Notes: generated by a model not told the origin, from the sequence alone. 64,000 nucleotides of DNA from an uncultured Prolixibacteraceae bacterium (GCA_937915865.1 CALGIG010000026.1:1-64000), one strand, 5' to 3'. Positions 8,363 to 18,100 are shown, counted from the first letter of the stretch. Numbers and translations are program-made.

Positions 8363-8540
8363 GCCCAGTCTCGCCTTTGGCGAGATTGAACTACAACCCA
8401 GTCTATTTTGCAGAGATTTTGACTATGTACTTAATGATTGATTTTTAGTTATTCTTAATTATTGGCGTTTCAAACGAAAGAAAAAGAATATAAATGAACC
8501 TTTAAAGCACAAATATAGAGATTAATTGAAAATAGAAAAT
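8363..8540 (+). repeat. Long direct repeat, copy B (downstream of TIR-radical-SAM gene)
   Basis: This is the second good copy of the repeat at 4927-5109, same orientation, with the identical hairpin TCTCGCC-TTT-GGCGAGA at 8369-8385. It begins about 120 bp after the stop of the TIR-radical-SAM gene. With copy A it brackets the cupin and radical SAM genes. The rest of 8245-8678 shows no gene. Confidence 0.85.
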
Positions 8541-8678
8541 CATAATAAGGAAACCATAATCAGGCTTTGCACAATCCGCCATCATACGCCCAGATTATTC
8601 ATAATTTTTCAGCAATTGGTGAACAAAACCCGGTTTTAATCCTTTAAATATACATATTCAACTGCCAGCCCTGGACTC

Positions 8679-11075
8679 ATGAGCGAAGATTTGAAATGTA
8701 TTCATTGTGGAAATTCTTGTGGTAAGATTCCTGTAATATTCGATGGAAAACCTTTCTGTTGTTCAGGCTGTTTTACTGTTTACCAAATACTTAATACCAA
8801 TAAGCTTAAACAATATTACCAAATAGAGCAAATGCCTGGCATTCGTATCGAGGACGAAAAACAACCAGCCAGCGAAACGTATGCTTTTCTTGATCTTGAT
8901 AAATTCAAATCGCAAATACTCACCTTTTCGGAAGGCGGAATTTCGAAGGTCAGCTTTTTTATTCCAACCATTCATTGTGCATCGTGTATTTGGTTACTCG
9001 AAAACCTCCACCAGTTACATTCGGGTATTATCCAATCGTTTGTAAATTTTCCAAAGAAAGAGATCAACATTACCTTTAATGAAACCGAAATTTCGCTTCG
9101 CCAACTGGTTGAATTACTGGTAAGCATACATTATATTCCAGAAATAAACCAGCATAGCATTGAAAAACCTACCGGAGATAAAGCAGAAAAGCGGTTGTTC
9201 ATCAAAATTGGTATTGCAGCATTCAGCTTTATGAATGCCATGATTTACCATTTCCCGCAATATTTGCCCGGGCACCAGTTTTTAGATGCCGATATGAAAC
9301 GTTTGTTTGGCTGGTTAAGTGTTGCACTGGCCATTCCGGTGCTTCTGTTTTCGGCTAACGATTATTTCCTGACGGCCTGGAAAAGCCTGAAGAAAAAAAT
9401 GATCAGTATTGATTTGCCGATAGCCCTGGGATTAATCACCTTATTTACTCAAAGTTTAATTGAAATCCTTTCGGGCCGCGGCATTGGTTATATCGACTCG
9501 CTTACCGGTCTTGTTTTTTTTATGCTTATAGGGCGTTGGTACCAGGGCAAAACCTACCAGGCGCTTTCGTTCGAGAGAGATTACAAAACCTATTTTCCAC
9601 TGGCCGTAACTAAAATTACCGGGGAAGGAACAAAAACTATTGCTCTCGAAGATTTGAGGCCGGAAGACCATATTTTAGTCCGTAACCAGGAAATTATTCC
9701 GGCAGACTCAGTTTTGTTAAGCGAAACAGCCAATATCGATTACAGTTTTGTAACCGGCGAATCGATGCCTGTTGCTAAAAAAGCAGGCGATTTTGTATTT
9801 GCCGGAGGACGCCAGATTGGAAACGCTATTGAACTGACCATAGAAAAAGAAGTTGAGCAAAGCTACCTTACCCAATTGTGGAACCAAACCGAAAACCCGT
9901 TTGCTGCAAACAACAAATTGAATACTATTATAAACCGTGTTAGTCAGTATTTTACAATAGCCGTTGTGTTAATTGCTTTATGCGCCGGAGGTTTCTGGTA
10001 CTTCAATAAACCCGATATCGCTGTTTTTGCATTTACTTCGGTTTTAATTATTGCCTGCCCCTGCGCATTGGCATTAACTGTACCATTTACATTTGGAAGT
10101 ACCATGCGTCAATTCGGACGAAGAGGTTTTTATCTGAAAAATACCGCAGTAATTGAGCATCTGCAACGGGTTAATACGGTTGTATTTGATAAAACAGGAA
10201 CAATTACCAATGCCAGGCAATCGGAAGTTCAATTTATGGGTAACGATTTGTCGCCCAAACAAAAACTGATGATTAAATCATTGGCTTTCCATTCTTCACA
10301 TCCGTTAAGTAAAACACTCTGCAACTCAATTGAAGGAGATCAGCTATTGGATGTAACCGATTTTCAGGAAATACCATCAATGGGGCTTTCAGGAAAAATA
10401 AACGATATACGAATAAACCTTGGTTCGAAATACTTTGTTACCGGCTCAAAAACCGATGAAGAAAATATGAAAACCGAAGTCTGGGTTTTTATAAACGATT
10501 CGGTTGCAGGCTATTTTCAATTTGAGAACGAATATCGCAGAGGGTTGAAAGAATTGATCGGAAAACTGGAGAAAAACTATGAACTACACCTTTTAACAGG
10601 CGACAATGAAGCTGAAAAACCGAATTTGATCAGTTACTTCGGAAACAGCAGAAGCCTGCACTTTAACCAATCGCCAACCGATAAACTTGAGTATGTCCGG
10701 AACCTTCAGAAACAGGGAAAAAACGTATTGATGATTGGCGATGGACTTAATGATGCAGGCGCTTTAAACGAAAGCAATGTAGGGATTGTAATTGCCGACA
10801 ATGTTTTCAACTTTTCGCCGGCCTGCGATGCTATTCTCGACTCGAAACGCTTTGCAAACCTGAACAAATACATTGATTTTACCCGCCAAAGCATGAAAAT
10901 TGTTTATGCCGGATTTGGCATTTCATTTTTGTACAACCTGATTGGGCTATCGTTTGCTGTGCAGGGAAACCTAAGTCCGATTGTGGCGGCTATATTAATG
11001 CCGGCGAGTTCGGTCTCGGTAGTTGTATTTGCCAGTTTTTCAGTAAGTTTAAGAGCAAAGTTTTTGAAATTATAG
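8679..11075 (+). CDS. ccoI: Copper-type P1B ATPase for cbb3 oxidase assembly, CcoI
   Basis: The 798-residue membrane ATPase moves copper needed for maturing cbb3 oxidase. The N-terminus has the Cys-rich zone typical of CcoI/FixI (Cys7, Cys10, Cys14, Cys27, Cys28, Cys31), then an HMA domain with HCASC (Cys100, Cys103). Transmembrane segments surround the actuator motif TGES. The ion-binding ACPCAL lies near residue 460, the phosphorylation site DKTGT near 503, an HP motif (SSHPLSK) near 545, and GDGLND near 688. Length and motif order are normal for the family. It opens the cbb3 cluster, with ccoS 90 bp behind it. Confidence 0.95.
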   Translation: MSEDLKCIHCGNSCGKIPVIFDGKPFCCSGCFTVYQILNTNKLKQYYQIEQMPGIRIEDEKQPASETYAFLDLDKFKSQILTFSEGGISKVSFFIPTIHCASCIWLLENLHQLHSGIIQSFVNFPKKEINITFNETEISLRQLVELLVSIHYIPEINQHSIEKPTGDKAEKRLFIKIGIAAFSFMNAMIYHFPQYLPGHQFLDADMKRLFGWLSVALAIPVLLFSANDYFLTAWKSLKKKMISIDLPIALGLITLFTQSLIEILSGRGIGYIDSLTGLVFFMLIGRWYQGKTYQALSFERDYKTYFPLAVTKITGEGTKTIALEDLRPEDHILVRNQEIIPADSVLLSETANIDYSFVTGESMPVAKKAGDFVFAGGRQIGNAIELTIEKEVEQSYLTQLWNQTENPFAANNKLNTIINRVSQYFTIAVVLIALCAGGFWYFNKPDIAVFAFTSVLIIACPCALALTVPFTFGSTMRQFGRRGFYLKNTAVIEHLQRVNTVVFDKTGTITNARQSEVQFMGNDLSPKQKLMIKSLAFHSSHPLSKTLCNSIEGDQLLDVTDFQEIPSMGLSGKINDIRINLGSKYFVTGSKTDEENMKTEVWVFINDSVAGYFQFENEYRRGLKELIGKLEKNYELHLLTGDNEAEKPNLISYFGNSRSLHFNQSPTDKLEYVRNLQKQGKNVLMIGDGLNDAGALNESNVGIVIADNVFNFSPACDAILDSKRFANLNKYIDFTRQSMKIVYAGFGISFLYNLIGLSFAVQGNLSPIVAAILMPASSVSVVVFASFSVSLRAKFLKL

Positions 11076-11165
11076 TTATCGGGAAAGAATAATCCTGAAA
11101 CGAAGACGAAAAGCAAAACGTTTTGATATTTTTCAAATTAAACGAAGATTTTTAAACAAAAGAGC

Positions 11166-11417
11166 ATGTCAGTTGTATTTATCCTGGTTTTTGTTGCCAT
11201 TGTAATGGCAGGTGGTTTTTTAGTCGCTTTTATATGGTCGGTTAAAAATGGGCAATACGAAGATACTTATACTCCATCGGTGCGCATTTTATTTGATGAT
11301 CCGCCTGCAAAAGAAAGCAATGACCAGGTTACTGAAGATAAGGAACAAAAAAAGGAAAGCGAAGATTGTGAAACGGAGAATGGAGAAAATCACGGTGCTC
11401 AATCAAAAATGGAATGA
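11166..11417 (+). CDS. ccoS: cbb3 oxidase maturation protein CcoS
   Basis: The 83-residue protein has one N-terminal membrane helix followed by AFIWSVKNGQYEDTYTPS and ILFDDP. The pattern W-x-x-x-x-GQ-[FY]-[ED]-D is characteristic of CcoS. CcoS is needed for cofactor (heme and copper) insertion into CcoN. The C-terminal tail is highly charged and less conserved. It follows ccoI directly, the usual order in Bacteroidota. Confidence 0.92.
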   Translation: MSVVFILVFVAIVMAGGFLVAFIWSVKNGQYEDTYTPSVRILFDDPPAKESNDQVTEDKEQKKESEDCETENGENHGAQSKME

Positions 11418-11439
11418 TTTGAAAGAGTAGAGATGAAAG

Positions 11440-11515
11440 ATTAATGGTTAAATGGTTGAATGGTTAAATTGTCAAATGGCTAAAACTAACAATTAAGCAA
11501 TTCAACAATTAACTT
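11440..11515. repeat. Short simple-sequence stretch between ccoS and ccoNO
   Basis: Near-repeats of ATGGTTAAATGGTTGAATGG, then AACAATTAAGCAATTCAACAATT, fill this gap. Such runs are frequent between Bacteroidota genes; no function is apparent. Confidence 0.5.
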
Positions 11516-11531
11516 TTTTTTATCTCGAACC

Positions 11532-11539
11532 TAGATTTG
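11532..11539 (+). promoter_or_regulatory. Possible -7 box for ccoNO
   Basis: TAGATTTG fits the Bacteroidota -7 consensus TAnnTTTG and lies 29 bp before the ccoNO start. No clear TTTG -33 box is placed about 20 bp upstream, so support is partial. Confidence 0.35.
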
Positions 11540-11568
11540 GAAATTTATTAAAAACTAAATACTATCCT

Positions 11569-13710
11569 ATGGAATTACAGAAGTTTTTGTACGACAACCG
11601 CATCGCCCGGAACTTTGCAATAGCGACAATCGTTTGGGGAGTTGTGGGGTTGCTTGCAGGATTATTGGTCGCCCTGCAAATTTTCATTCCGTCGATGAGT
11701 TTCGGGATCGAATTTACCACTTTTGGACGAACCCGCCCGGTACATACCAATGCGGTAATTTTTGCCTTTGTTGGAAATGCCATATTCACTGCGGTTTATT
11801 ATTCGTTGCAACGACTGCTGAAAACCCGCATCTACAGCCAGGCCCTCAGTAAAATACATTTTTGGGGTTGGCAATTAATAATTATAGTTGGCGCCATTAC
11901 TTTACTTTCGGGATTCACCACTGGTAAAGAATATGCTGAACTCGAATGGCCTATCGACATTGCTATTGCTGTTGTTTGGATTATTTTTGGTATCAACATG
12001 TTTGGTACTATTTTGCAGCGGCGAACAAGTCATATTTATGTAGCTATCTGGTTTTTCATTGCAACATGGGTAACTGTTGCTGTTCTGCATATTTTCAACT
12101 CACTGGCAGTTCCTGTAAGTTTCCTGAAAAGTTATACGCTTTATGCCGGCGTTCAGGATGCCCTTGTACAATGGTGGTATGGCCATAATGCCGTGGCATT
12201 TTTCCTAACCACTCCTTATCTCGGGTTAATGTATTATTTTGTACCAAAAGCTTCAGGCCGACCGATATATTCATATAAACTTTCCATAGTTCACTTCTGG
12301 TCGCTTATTTTCTTATATATATGGGCTGGTCCGCACCACTTGCTTTATAGCTCGCTGCCCGATTGGCTCCAGGCCCTTGGAACAACATTCTCGGTAATGT
12401 TGATTGCTCCAAGCTGGGGAGGTATGTTCAACGGTTTGCTCACCCTTCGCGGAGCCTGGGATAAAGTTCGCCGCGACCCAGTCCTGAAAATGTTTGTTGT
12501 TGGGATTACAGCTTACGGTATGTCAACCTTCGAAGGGCCAATGCTCTCGTTCAAAACTGTAAATGCCATTAGCCATTTCACCGACTGGACCATTGGACAC
12601 GTTCATATTGGTGCCCTGGGCTGGAATGGGATGCTAACATTCGGTATGCTTTACTGGCTTGTACCGCGCTTATACAACACCAAACTTTATTCGACCAAAC
12701 TGGCCAACATTCACTTCTGGATTGCTACCCTTGCCATTGTTTTTTATGTAGTACCACTGTATATAGGTGGAATTACCCAAGCTTTGATGTGGAAACAATT
12801 TACTCCTGATGGCTTCCTGAAATACCCAAATTTCCTCGAAACCGTGGCGCAGTTGATCCCGATGTATGCCATTCGTGCATTTGGCGGAGCATTGTACGTA
12901 ATAGGGTTCCTTATCCTGGTATTCAATCTTGTTAAAACCATTCAGGCAGGTAGTTTTGTTGCCGACGAAGAAGCCCAAGCCCCTGAATTGCACCCTGAAC
13001 CAGTTGTTAAAACCTCATCAGAATCGTGGCATGGATTTTTGGAACGAAAACCAATCCGGTTCCTGATTTTTGCAACCATTGCTATTTTAATAGGCGGTAT
13101 TGTTGAAGTCATTCCGACTTACCTTATCAAATCGAATATTCCGACCATAACCAGCGTAAAACCATATACACCGCTTGAATTGCAGGGACGCGACATTTAT
13201 GTGAAGGAAGGCTGCTACAACTGTCACTCGCAAATGGTAAGGCCATTCCGTTCCGAAACCGAACGTTACGGCGAATATTCCAAGGCAGGCGAATCGGTTT
13301 ACGATCACCCATTCCAGTTTGGTTCGAAACGCACAGGGCCTGACTTAGCCCGCGAAGGTGTAAAAACCGGCAAAATTTATAAACCAAATTCATGGCATTA
13401 CAATCACTTTATAAATCCACAAAAGCTTAACGAAGCTTCTATTATGCCTAAATATCCTTGGCTGGCTAAAAAGGAAATTGATATTGAGTCAACCCCAGCC
13501 AAAATTCATGTGATGAAAATATTGGGTGTACCCTATCCCGACAATTATGAACAAAAAGCAATTAAAGACCTGAAAGCTCAGGCCGATAGCATAGCCAAGG
13601 ATTTGAAAGCCAACGGAATTGAAACCGACAGCAACCGCGAAATTATTGCATTGATTGCTTACATTCAACGGTTAGGTGTAGACATTTCGAATAAACCTGC
13701 AAAAAAATAA
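11569..13710 (+). CDS. ccoNO: Fused cbb3 cytochrome c oxidase subunits I and II (CcoN-CcoO)
   Basis: The 713-residue chain joins two normally separate subunits. Residues 1-475 are CcoN: about twelve membrane helices with the heme/copper histidine regions (for example WWYGHNAVAFFL, GPHHLLYSSLP, IGHVHIGALGWNG). A polar linker is followed by a new membrane anchor (RFLIFATIAILIGGIVEVIP, about residues 504-525) and the periplasmic CcoO cytochrome with one heme c site, CYNCHSQMVRPF. The fusion is known from Bacteroidota. The enzyme reduces oxygen with high affinity and pumps protons. ccoQ starts 3 bp after the stop. Confidence 0.96.
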   Translation: MELQKFLYDNRIARNFAIATIVWGVVGLLAGLLVALQIFIPSMSFGIEFTTFGRTRPVHTNAVIFAFVGNAIFTAVYYSLQRLLKTRIYSQALSKIHFWGWQLIIIVGAITLLSGFTTGKEYAELEWPIDIAIAVVWIIFGINMFGTILQRRTSHIYVAIWFFIATWVTVAVLHIFNSLAVPVSFLKSYTLYAGVQDALVQWWYGHNAVAFFLTTPYLGLMYYFVPKASGRPIYSYKLSIVHFWSLIFLYIWAGPHHLLYSSLPDWLQALGTTFSVMLIAPSWGGMFNGLLTLRGAWDKVRRDPVLKMFVVGITAYGMSTFEGPMLSFKTVNAISHFTDWTIGHVHIGALGWNGMLTFGMLYWLVPRLYNTKLYSTKLANIHFWIATLAIVFYVVPLYIGGITQALMWKQFTPDGFLKYPNFLETVAQLIPMYAIRAFGGALYVIGFLILVFNLVKTIQAGSFVADEEAQAPELHPEPVVKTSSESWHGFLERKPIRFLIFATIAILIGGIVEVIPTYLIKSNIPTITSVKPYTPLELQGRDIYVKEGCYNCHSQMVRPFRSETERYGEYSKAGESVYDHPFQFGSKRTGPDLAREGVKTGKIYKPNSWHYNHFINPQKLNEASIMPKYPWLAKKEIDIESTPAKIHVMKILGVPYPDNYEQKAIKDLKAQADSIAKDLKANGIETDSNREIIALIAYIQRLGVDISNKPAKK

Positions 13711-13713
13711 GCC

Positions 13714-13914
13714 ATGTTTAAAGAAACACTCAACAGCATTCTCAATGTAGAAGTTTACGCAATTGTTGGCTTCTTCATTTTCTTCACTTTCTTCATTTTG
13801 GTGTCAATCAATGCCTGGAGAATGAAAAAAGAAGAAGTCGACGAGCTAAGCAATCTACCATTCGAAGACACAATGCCAGAGACAGGCAAGGAAATAACGG
13901 AACGCACAATTTAA
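13714..13914 (+). CDS. ccoQ: cbb3 oxidase small subunit CcoQ
   Basis: This encodes 66 residues with one membrane helix (VYAIVGFFIFFTFFILVSI) followed by AWRMKKEEVDELSNLPFED, the usual CcoQ/FixQ plan. The start is 3 bp behind ccoNO and ccoP follows 50 bp later, so it is cotranscribed. CcoQ stabilises the assembled oxidase. Little sequence is conserved in this family, so recognition leans on position. Confidence 0.85.
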   Translation: MFKETLNSILNVEVYAIVGFFIFFTFFILVSINAWRMKKEEVDELSNLPFEDTMPETGKEITERTI

Positions 13915-13964
13915 CAAATGACTTATCAGTCCACTAAAATTCAAAACATTCAACATATACCAAT

Positions 13965-14588
13965 ATGCTAACCAACGATAGTAACGAATTGAAAGAACCC
14001 AACAAAATGCGTCAGGAAATTGATGATACCACCCAAATTAAATATTATGGCGGGCATGAATTCGATGGTATTAAAGAACTTGACAATCCAATGCCACCCT
14101 GGTTGAAATATCTTTTTTATGTGACTATTATTATTGCAGCTACATACCTTATACGCCTTACTGTATTCAAAGATGAAACCATCGTCCAGCGAAAAGAATA
14201 CAACAAGGAAATGGCAATTGCAAGGGCAAAAACTGCAAAAGCAGAAAAAGAAGAAGCCAGCAAGGAGGCAGCCAAACCAATGACCCAGGAGCAAATACTC
14301 GCAGCAGGAAAAGTTACTTTCGACAAAATATGCTATGTATGCCACGGTAAATTTGGAGAAGGATTAGTTGGCCCAAACTTTACCGATGAGTACTGGATTC
14401 ATGGGAATAAACCTGAAGATTTAAAGAAAGTGATTACCGATGGTGTAATTGATAAAGGTATGCTTTCGTACAAAAGTCAGCTTAGTAACAAGCAAATAGA
14501 TCAGGTGATAGCTTACATTTTAAGTTTACAGGGAACCAATCCTCCTAATCCAAAAGCTCCGCAAGGAATTAAAATGCCTAAAAATTAA
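13965..14588 (+). CDS. ccoP: cbb3 oxidase subunit III, cytochrome c CcoP
   Basis: The 207 residues open with the CcoP signature YYGGHEFDGIKELDNPMPPW and a membrane helix (about residues 45-63). A charged Lys/Glu/Ala-rich linker follows, then a single cytochrome c domain with ICYVCHGKFGEG and a later Met ligand candidate (DKGMLSYKSQLS). Proteobacterial CcoP carries two heme domains; this one has one, the shorter form seen in Bacteroidota. It delivers electrons to CcoO/CcoN. ccoG starts 4 bp after the stop. Confidence 0.93.
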   Translation: MLTNDSNELKEPNKMRQEIDDTTQIKYYGGHEFDGIKELDNPMPPWLKYLFYVTIIIAATYLIRLTVFKDETIVQRKEYNKEMAIARAKTAKAEKEEASKEAAKPMTQEQILAAGKVTFDKICYVCHGKFGEGLVGPNFTDEYWIHGNKPEDLKKVITDGVIDKGMLSYKSQLSNKQIDQVIAYILSLQGTNPPNPKAPQGIKMPKN

Positions 14589-14592
14589 AAGT

Positions 14593-15978
14593 ATGGCAAG
14601 TCCTGGAAATTATCAGGAAACAACATTTCGCGACCGCCCGACAACCTTTGGGAAAGATGGCAAGCGAGTATGGCTTTACCCCAAAATGCCCAAAGGAAAA
14701 TTGTTTAACATACGCAGAATACTTGCCTGGGCATTGCTTGCTTTTTTCTTTATTGCACCATACATTAAACTAAATGGAGAACCACTCATTTTCCTGAATT
14801 TTGCCGACCGGAAATTTGTATTGTTTGGTGGCACATTTTATCCGCAAGACTTTCATTTACTGGTATTATCGATTATTGCACTGGTAGTTTTCATCGTTCT
14901 TTTTACTGTTATTTATGGCAGGATTTTTTGCGGATGGATTTGTCCGCAGACTGTTTTCATGGAATTTCTGTACCGCCCCATCGAATACCTTATTGACGGT
15001 AACCCGGAACAACAGCGAAAACTGAAAGAAATGAAAATGAATGCTGTCAAATTTGGCAAACGAACTCTGAAACATGGCATCTTCCTGATTATCTCGCTGG
15101 CAACCATACTCACTTTTGTAATTTACATTGTTGGCGCACAAAACATCGGGAAATTAATAACCGGTTGGCCAACACAAAACTTTGGAGTTTTACTGACAGT
15201 TTTAGCATTTACCGGAGCTCATTATTTTGTATTTGCCTGGTTCCGTGAACAGGTTTGCACGGTAGTTTGCCCTTACGGTAGGCTGCAAGGTGTAATGCTC
15301 GATGTAAATACCATTCAGGTAACGTACGATTACAAACGTGGCGAACCTCGTGGCCGGGGAACCGGCGGCAAAAACGGCGATTGCATCAATTGCCGGAAAT
15401 GCGTAACTGTTTGTCCAACCGGAATTGATATTCGAAATGGAACACAATTGGAGTGCATTAATTGTACTGCCTGTATCGATGCCTGCAACGAGGTGATGAT
15501 GATGATGAACCGGCCCAAAGGATTGATTCGCTTTGCGTCCGAAAAGTCGATTTCAGAAGGCAATCAAATTCGTTTCAATGCCCGGGCCATAGCTTATTCG
15601 TCAGTATTATTTGTACTTCTGGCTGTTATTGGCTACCTGGTTACTGTCCGCGGAAGTGTTGAAACAACCATCATTCGGGCCCAGGGTACTTTGTTTCAGG
15701 AATATGGGCCTGATCATTACAGTAATTTGTATAATCTCGAAATGGTGAATAAAACCAGTTCGCCGATTAAACTAACGGTAAAACTGTTATCGCCTGAAGG
15801 GGAAATAATGATTATGGGCGATTCGCTCAAAGCTGAAAAAGGCGAAGTTATTCAGCGAAATATGTTGATCGTACTGAGAAAGGAAACTGTGAAACCGTCG
15901 AATCACCTGGAAATTGGCATTTTTGACGGGAATAAACTGATTGACAAAATTTCATCAACGTTTGTTGGACCGAACTAA
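14593..15978 (+). CDS. ccoG: Cytochrome oxidase accessory Fe-S protein CcoG
   Basis: The 461-residue membrane protein resembles FixG/RdxA. It has hydrophobic segments near residues 38-55, 85-110, 155-180, 195-215 and 335-355, the CGWICPQTVFMEFLYRP motif after the second, and CTVVCPYGRLQG. Two 4Fe-4S cluster motifs of the ferredoxin type (CINCRKCVTVCPTG and CINCTACIDACNE) lie around residues 264-300. A C-terminal Ig-like periplasmic domain completes the family architecture. CcoG is thought to reduce Cu(II) for cbb3 assembly. It sits between ccoP and ccoH in the usual order. Confidence 0.95.
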   Translation: MASPGNYQETTFRDRPTTFGKDGKRVWLYPKMPKGKLFNIRRILAWALLAFFFIAPYIKLNGEPLIFLNFADRKFVLFGGTFYPQDFHLLVLSIIALVVFIVLFTVIYGRIFCGWICPQTVFMEFLYRPIEYLIDGNPEQQRKLKEMKMNAVKFGKRTLKHGIFLIISLATILTFVIYIVGAQNIGKLITGWPTQNFGVLLTVLAFTGAHYFVFAWFREQVCTVVCPYGRLQGVMLDVNTIQVTYDYKRGEPRGRGTGGKNGDCINCRKCVTVCPTGIDIRNGTQLECINCTACIDACNEVMMMMNRPKGLIRFASEKSISEGNQIRFNARAIAYSSVLFVLLAVIGYLVTVRGSVETTIIRAQGTLFQEYGPDHYSNLYNLEMVNKTSSPIKLTVKLLSPEGEIMIMGDSLKAEKGEVIQRNMLIVLRKETVKPSNHLEIGIFDGNKLIDKISSTFVGPN

Positions 15979-16057
15979 GGAAAATTGTTGCGATCTGCGT
16001 GTTTCGAGGGGAAGAAAACACGTTACCAGCAACACAAAACGTGTAACAATTATAAAT

Positions 16058-16510
16058 ATGAAAATAAAATTCAATTGGGGAACCGGAATTGTAATTGCTC
16101 TCATTGTAATGATAAGTGGGATGATAATCCTGGTTTCGATTGCTGTGCACCAGGATTACGATCTTGTTGAGACCGACTATTACCAGAAATCGGTTGATTA
16201 CCAAAAGCACATAGATAAAGTAAAAAACACCGATAATCTGACCGAAAAAGTTAAGTTTGAACAAACAGCTGATTCCTTGAGAATCACATTTCCACAGCTT
16301 TCAGCTATTCAGGATTATTCAGGAGAAATACATTTTTATAGTCCGGTTGAAGCCAAAAGAGATGAAGTGATTAAGCTAAAGCTGGATAATAAATACAGTC
16401 AGGCAATCAGCTTAAAGAACCTAAAAAATGGGCGATACACCGTAAAAATTGATTGGACATCGGGCAAAACAAACTATTACCAGGAACAAGGAATCGTCAT
16501 TGGCGAGTAA
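16058..16510 (+). CDS. ccoH: FixH/CcoH family cbb3 assembly protein
   Basis: ATG 16058 gives 150 residues starting MKIKFNWGTGIVIALIVMIS; in-frame codons upstream overlap ccoG and lack FixH similarity. The N-terminal membrane helix is followed by DYDLVETDYYQKSVDYQKHI, the hallmark of FixH-family proteins in Bacteroidota, and by a beta-rich periplasmic domain ending in YTVKIDWTSGKTNYYQEQGI. FixH/CcoH helps assemble and stabilise the cbb3 oxidase. It lies 79 bp behind ccoG and 35 bp before the SafE-type gene. Confidence 0.88.
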   Translation: MKIKFNWGTGIVIALIVMISGMIILVSIAVHQDYDLVETDYYQKSVDYQKHIDKVKNTDNLTEKVKFEQTADSLRITFPQLSAIQDYSGEIHFYSPVEAKRDEVIKLKLDNKYSQAISLKNLKNGRYTVKIDWTSGKTNYYQEQGIVIGE

Positions 16511-16545
16511 CCCTGAAAAATTGAACTTAAAACATTAAACGAACT

Positions 16546-17262
16546 ATGGATTTCATTACACCATTAACCATCGGATTAGTTGGGAGCCTGCATTGTATTG
16601 GCATGTGCGGCCCCATCGTTGTTGCCTTACCCTTGAAAAATCAGAATGTGTTTACCAAAATTGTGGGCACGGTTCTGTATAATTCAGGGCGTGTAGCTAC
16701 TTATGGTATGCTGGGTGTACTGTTTGGGTTGCTGGGCAAAGGAATTCATATTGCCGGACTTCAACAATGGACTTCGATTATTTTGGGAATTGCCATGATT
16801 GTGAGTGTACTTTTTCCTGTTGTTTTCCGCGAGAAAATTACAATTGGCAACCTGCTTACCGGAATGGCCGCCCGATTGATAGGCAGACTGAAAAAGCTCT
16901 TCGCCAGCCGTTCGTATCGTTCGTTGCTGCTAATTGGATTATTCAATGGTCTTTTGCCTTGCGGACTGGTTTATATAGCCATTGCAGGTGCTATCAATAC
17001 AGGATCGGTTGTTAATGGAACTTTGTTTATGATGCTTTTTGGTATCGGGACTACTCCGTTGCTGCTTTTGGCAACTCTGGCCAGCGATGCTATTGGACAA
17101 CATATACGGGCCCGAATGCAACGCGTGGTTCCCTATTTTGTGTTTTTCCTGGGCGTGCTGTTTATTCTGAGAGGTATGTCGCTTGGTATTCCATACATAA
17201 GTCCTACCTCAGAAAAACTGGCTCCCAAAGAAATGGTTGAGAAAGGTAGTTGCTGCAAATAA
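16546..17262 (+). CDS. Sulfite exporter TauE/SafE-family membrane protein of the cbb3 cluster
   Basis: The 238 residues contain about six membrane helices. The N-terminal LVGSLHCIGMCGPIVVALP is the H-C-x-GMCGP motif of this family, repeated in weaker form at GLFNGLLPCGLVYIA. The protein ends in KGSCCK. Members next to cbb3 genes are annotated as SafE-type or UreH-like transporters and are suspected to handle copper or to help maturation, on the basis of position. The Cys/His/Met-rich first helix suits a metal role. A 205-bp gap with two copies of CTACGATTCAA follows it. Confidence 0.85.
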   Translation: MDFITPLTIGLVGSLHCIGMCGPIVVALPLKNQNVFTKIVGTVLYNSGRVATYGMLGVLFGLLGKGIHIAGLQQWTSIILGIAMIVSVLFPVVFREKITIGNLLTGMAARLIGRLKKLFASRSYRSLLLIGLFNGLLPCGLVYIAIAGAINTGSVVNGTLFMMLFGIGTTPLLLLATLASDAIGQHIRARMQRVVPYFVFFLGVLFILRGMSLGIPYISPTSEKLAPKEMVEKGSCCK

Positions 17263-17467
17263 AGCCGGAAACTGAAACAAATTGCAAATCCTACGATTCA
17301 AAACTCTACGATTCAAGACCCAAGATCCTAAACCAAGGTTTGTTGTGAAAAAATACAGGGTTTATTAAACATTAGATAAAGTTTGGGGTTTCTTAAACAT
17401 CAAACATGTAAAACCAGGGAATTAGACTGAGACCAAAAATCAAGATGACTAAAAATAACAGGCACTT

Positions 17468-18088
17468 ATGAAAAACTTCACGAATTATCCCGATTCACAT
17501 CTCGATCTGGAAGTATCGAAACAAAAAATGTGGACGCTTATTTTTGCTGAATTACTAGTATTTGGTGTACTTTTTATGATATATGCCCTATACAGGTTAA
17601 AGAATTCTGTAGCTTTCGATATGGCTGGTAACGAATTGTACACTGCCATTGGCACGATAAATACCATTATTTTGTTGTGTGTAAGCATGAGTGTTGCTAT
17701 GGCCGGCTTAGCACTTCAGAAAAAACAAAAAGGAATGGCTGTTTTTCTGCTCGAAGTTTCAGTTACTCTGGCAGTGATTTTTCTCTTCAATAAATATTTC
17801 GAATGGGGAATGAAATTCGACAACGGTATATGGCCCGGTTCATCGTATTTAGCCAAGAACCTGAGCAACGGCGAGGCTTCGTTCTACAACCTGTTTTTCG
17901 TAACTACCGGACTTCATGCTTTAAACATCCTGGTTGGATTGTATTTTCTGGTTGGATTACTCAGCAAAATACAGAAAACTCCGGTTGAAAATTTACAACC
18001 TGTTCTACTCGAAAATATGGGTTTATTCTGGCACCTGATCACCATTATCTGGGTAATCATATTCCCATTATTTTATTTGATACATTAA
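17468..18088 (+). CDS. Heme-copper oxidase subunit III-like protein
   Basis: The 206 residues form about five membrane helices, starting after SKQKMWTLIFAELLVFGVLFMIYAL. Motifs FYNLFFVTTGLHALNILVG and ENMGLFWHLITIIWVIIFPLFYLIH match cytochrome c oxidase subunit III and the NorE group, including the conserved Glu and His of the last helices. cbb3 enzymes lack a classical subunit III, so its place here is notable. The subunit IV-like gene starts 12 bp later, so the two form a pair like NorE/NorF. Confidence 0.85.
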   Translation: MKNFTNYPDSHLDLEVSKQKMWTLIFAELLVFGVLFMIYALYRLKNSVAFDMAGNELYTAIGTINTIILLCVSMSVAMAGLALQKKQKGMAVFLLEVSVTLAVIFLFNKYFEWGMKFDNGIWPGSSYLAKNLSNGEASFYNLFFVTTGLHALNILVGLYFLVGLLSKIQKTPVENLQPVLLENMGLFWHLITIIWVIIFPLFYLIH

Positions 18089-18100
18089 AAGTAAAGCCCT

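Noticed and set aside
13968..14345. 125-residue minus-strand frame within ccoP
   Set aside because: It is antisense to a clear cytochrome subunit and its composition (Phe/Cys/Ser runs) is that of a shadow frame.
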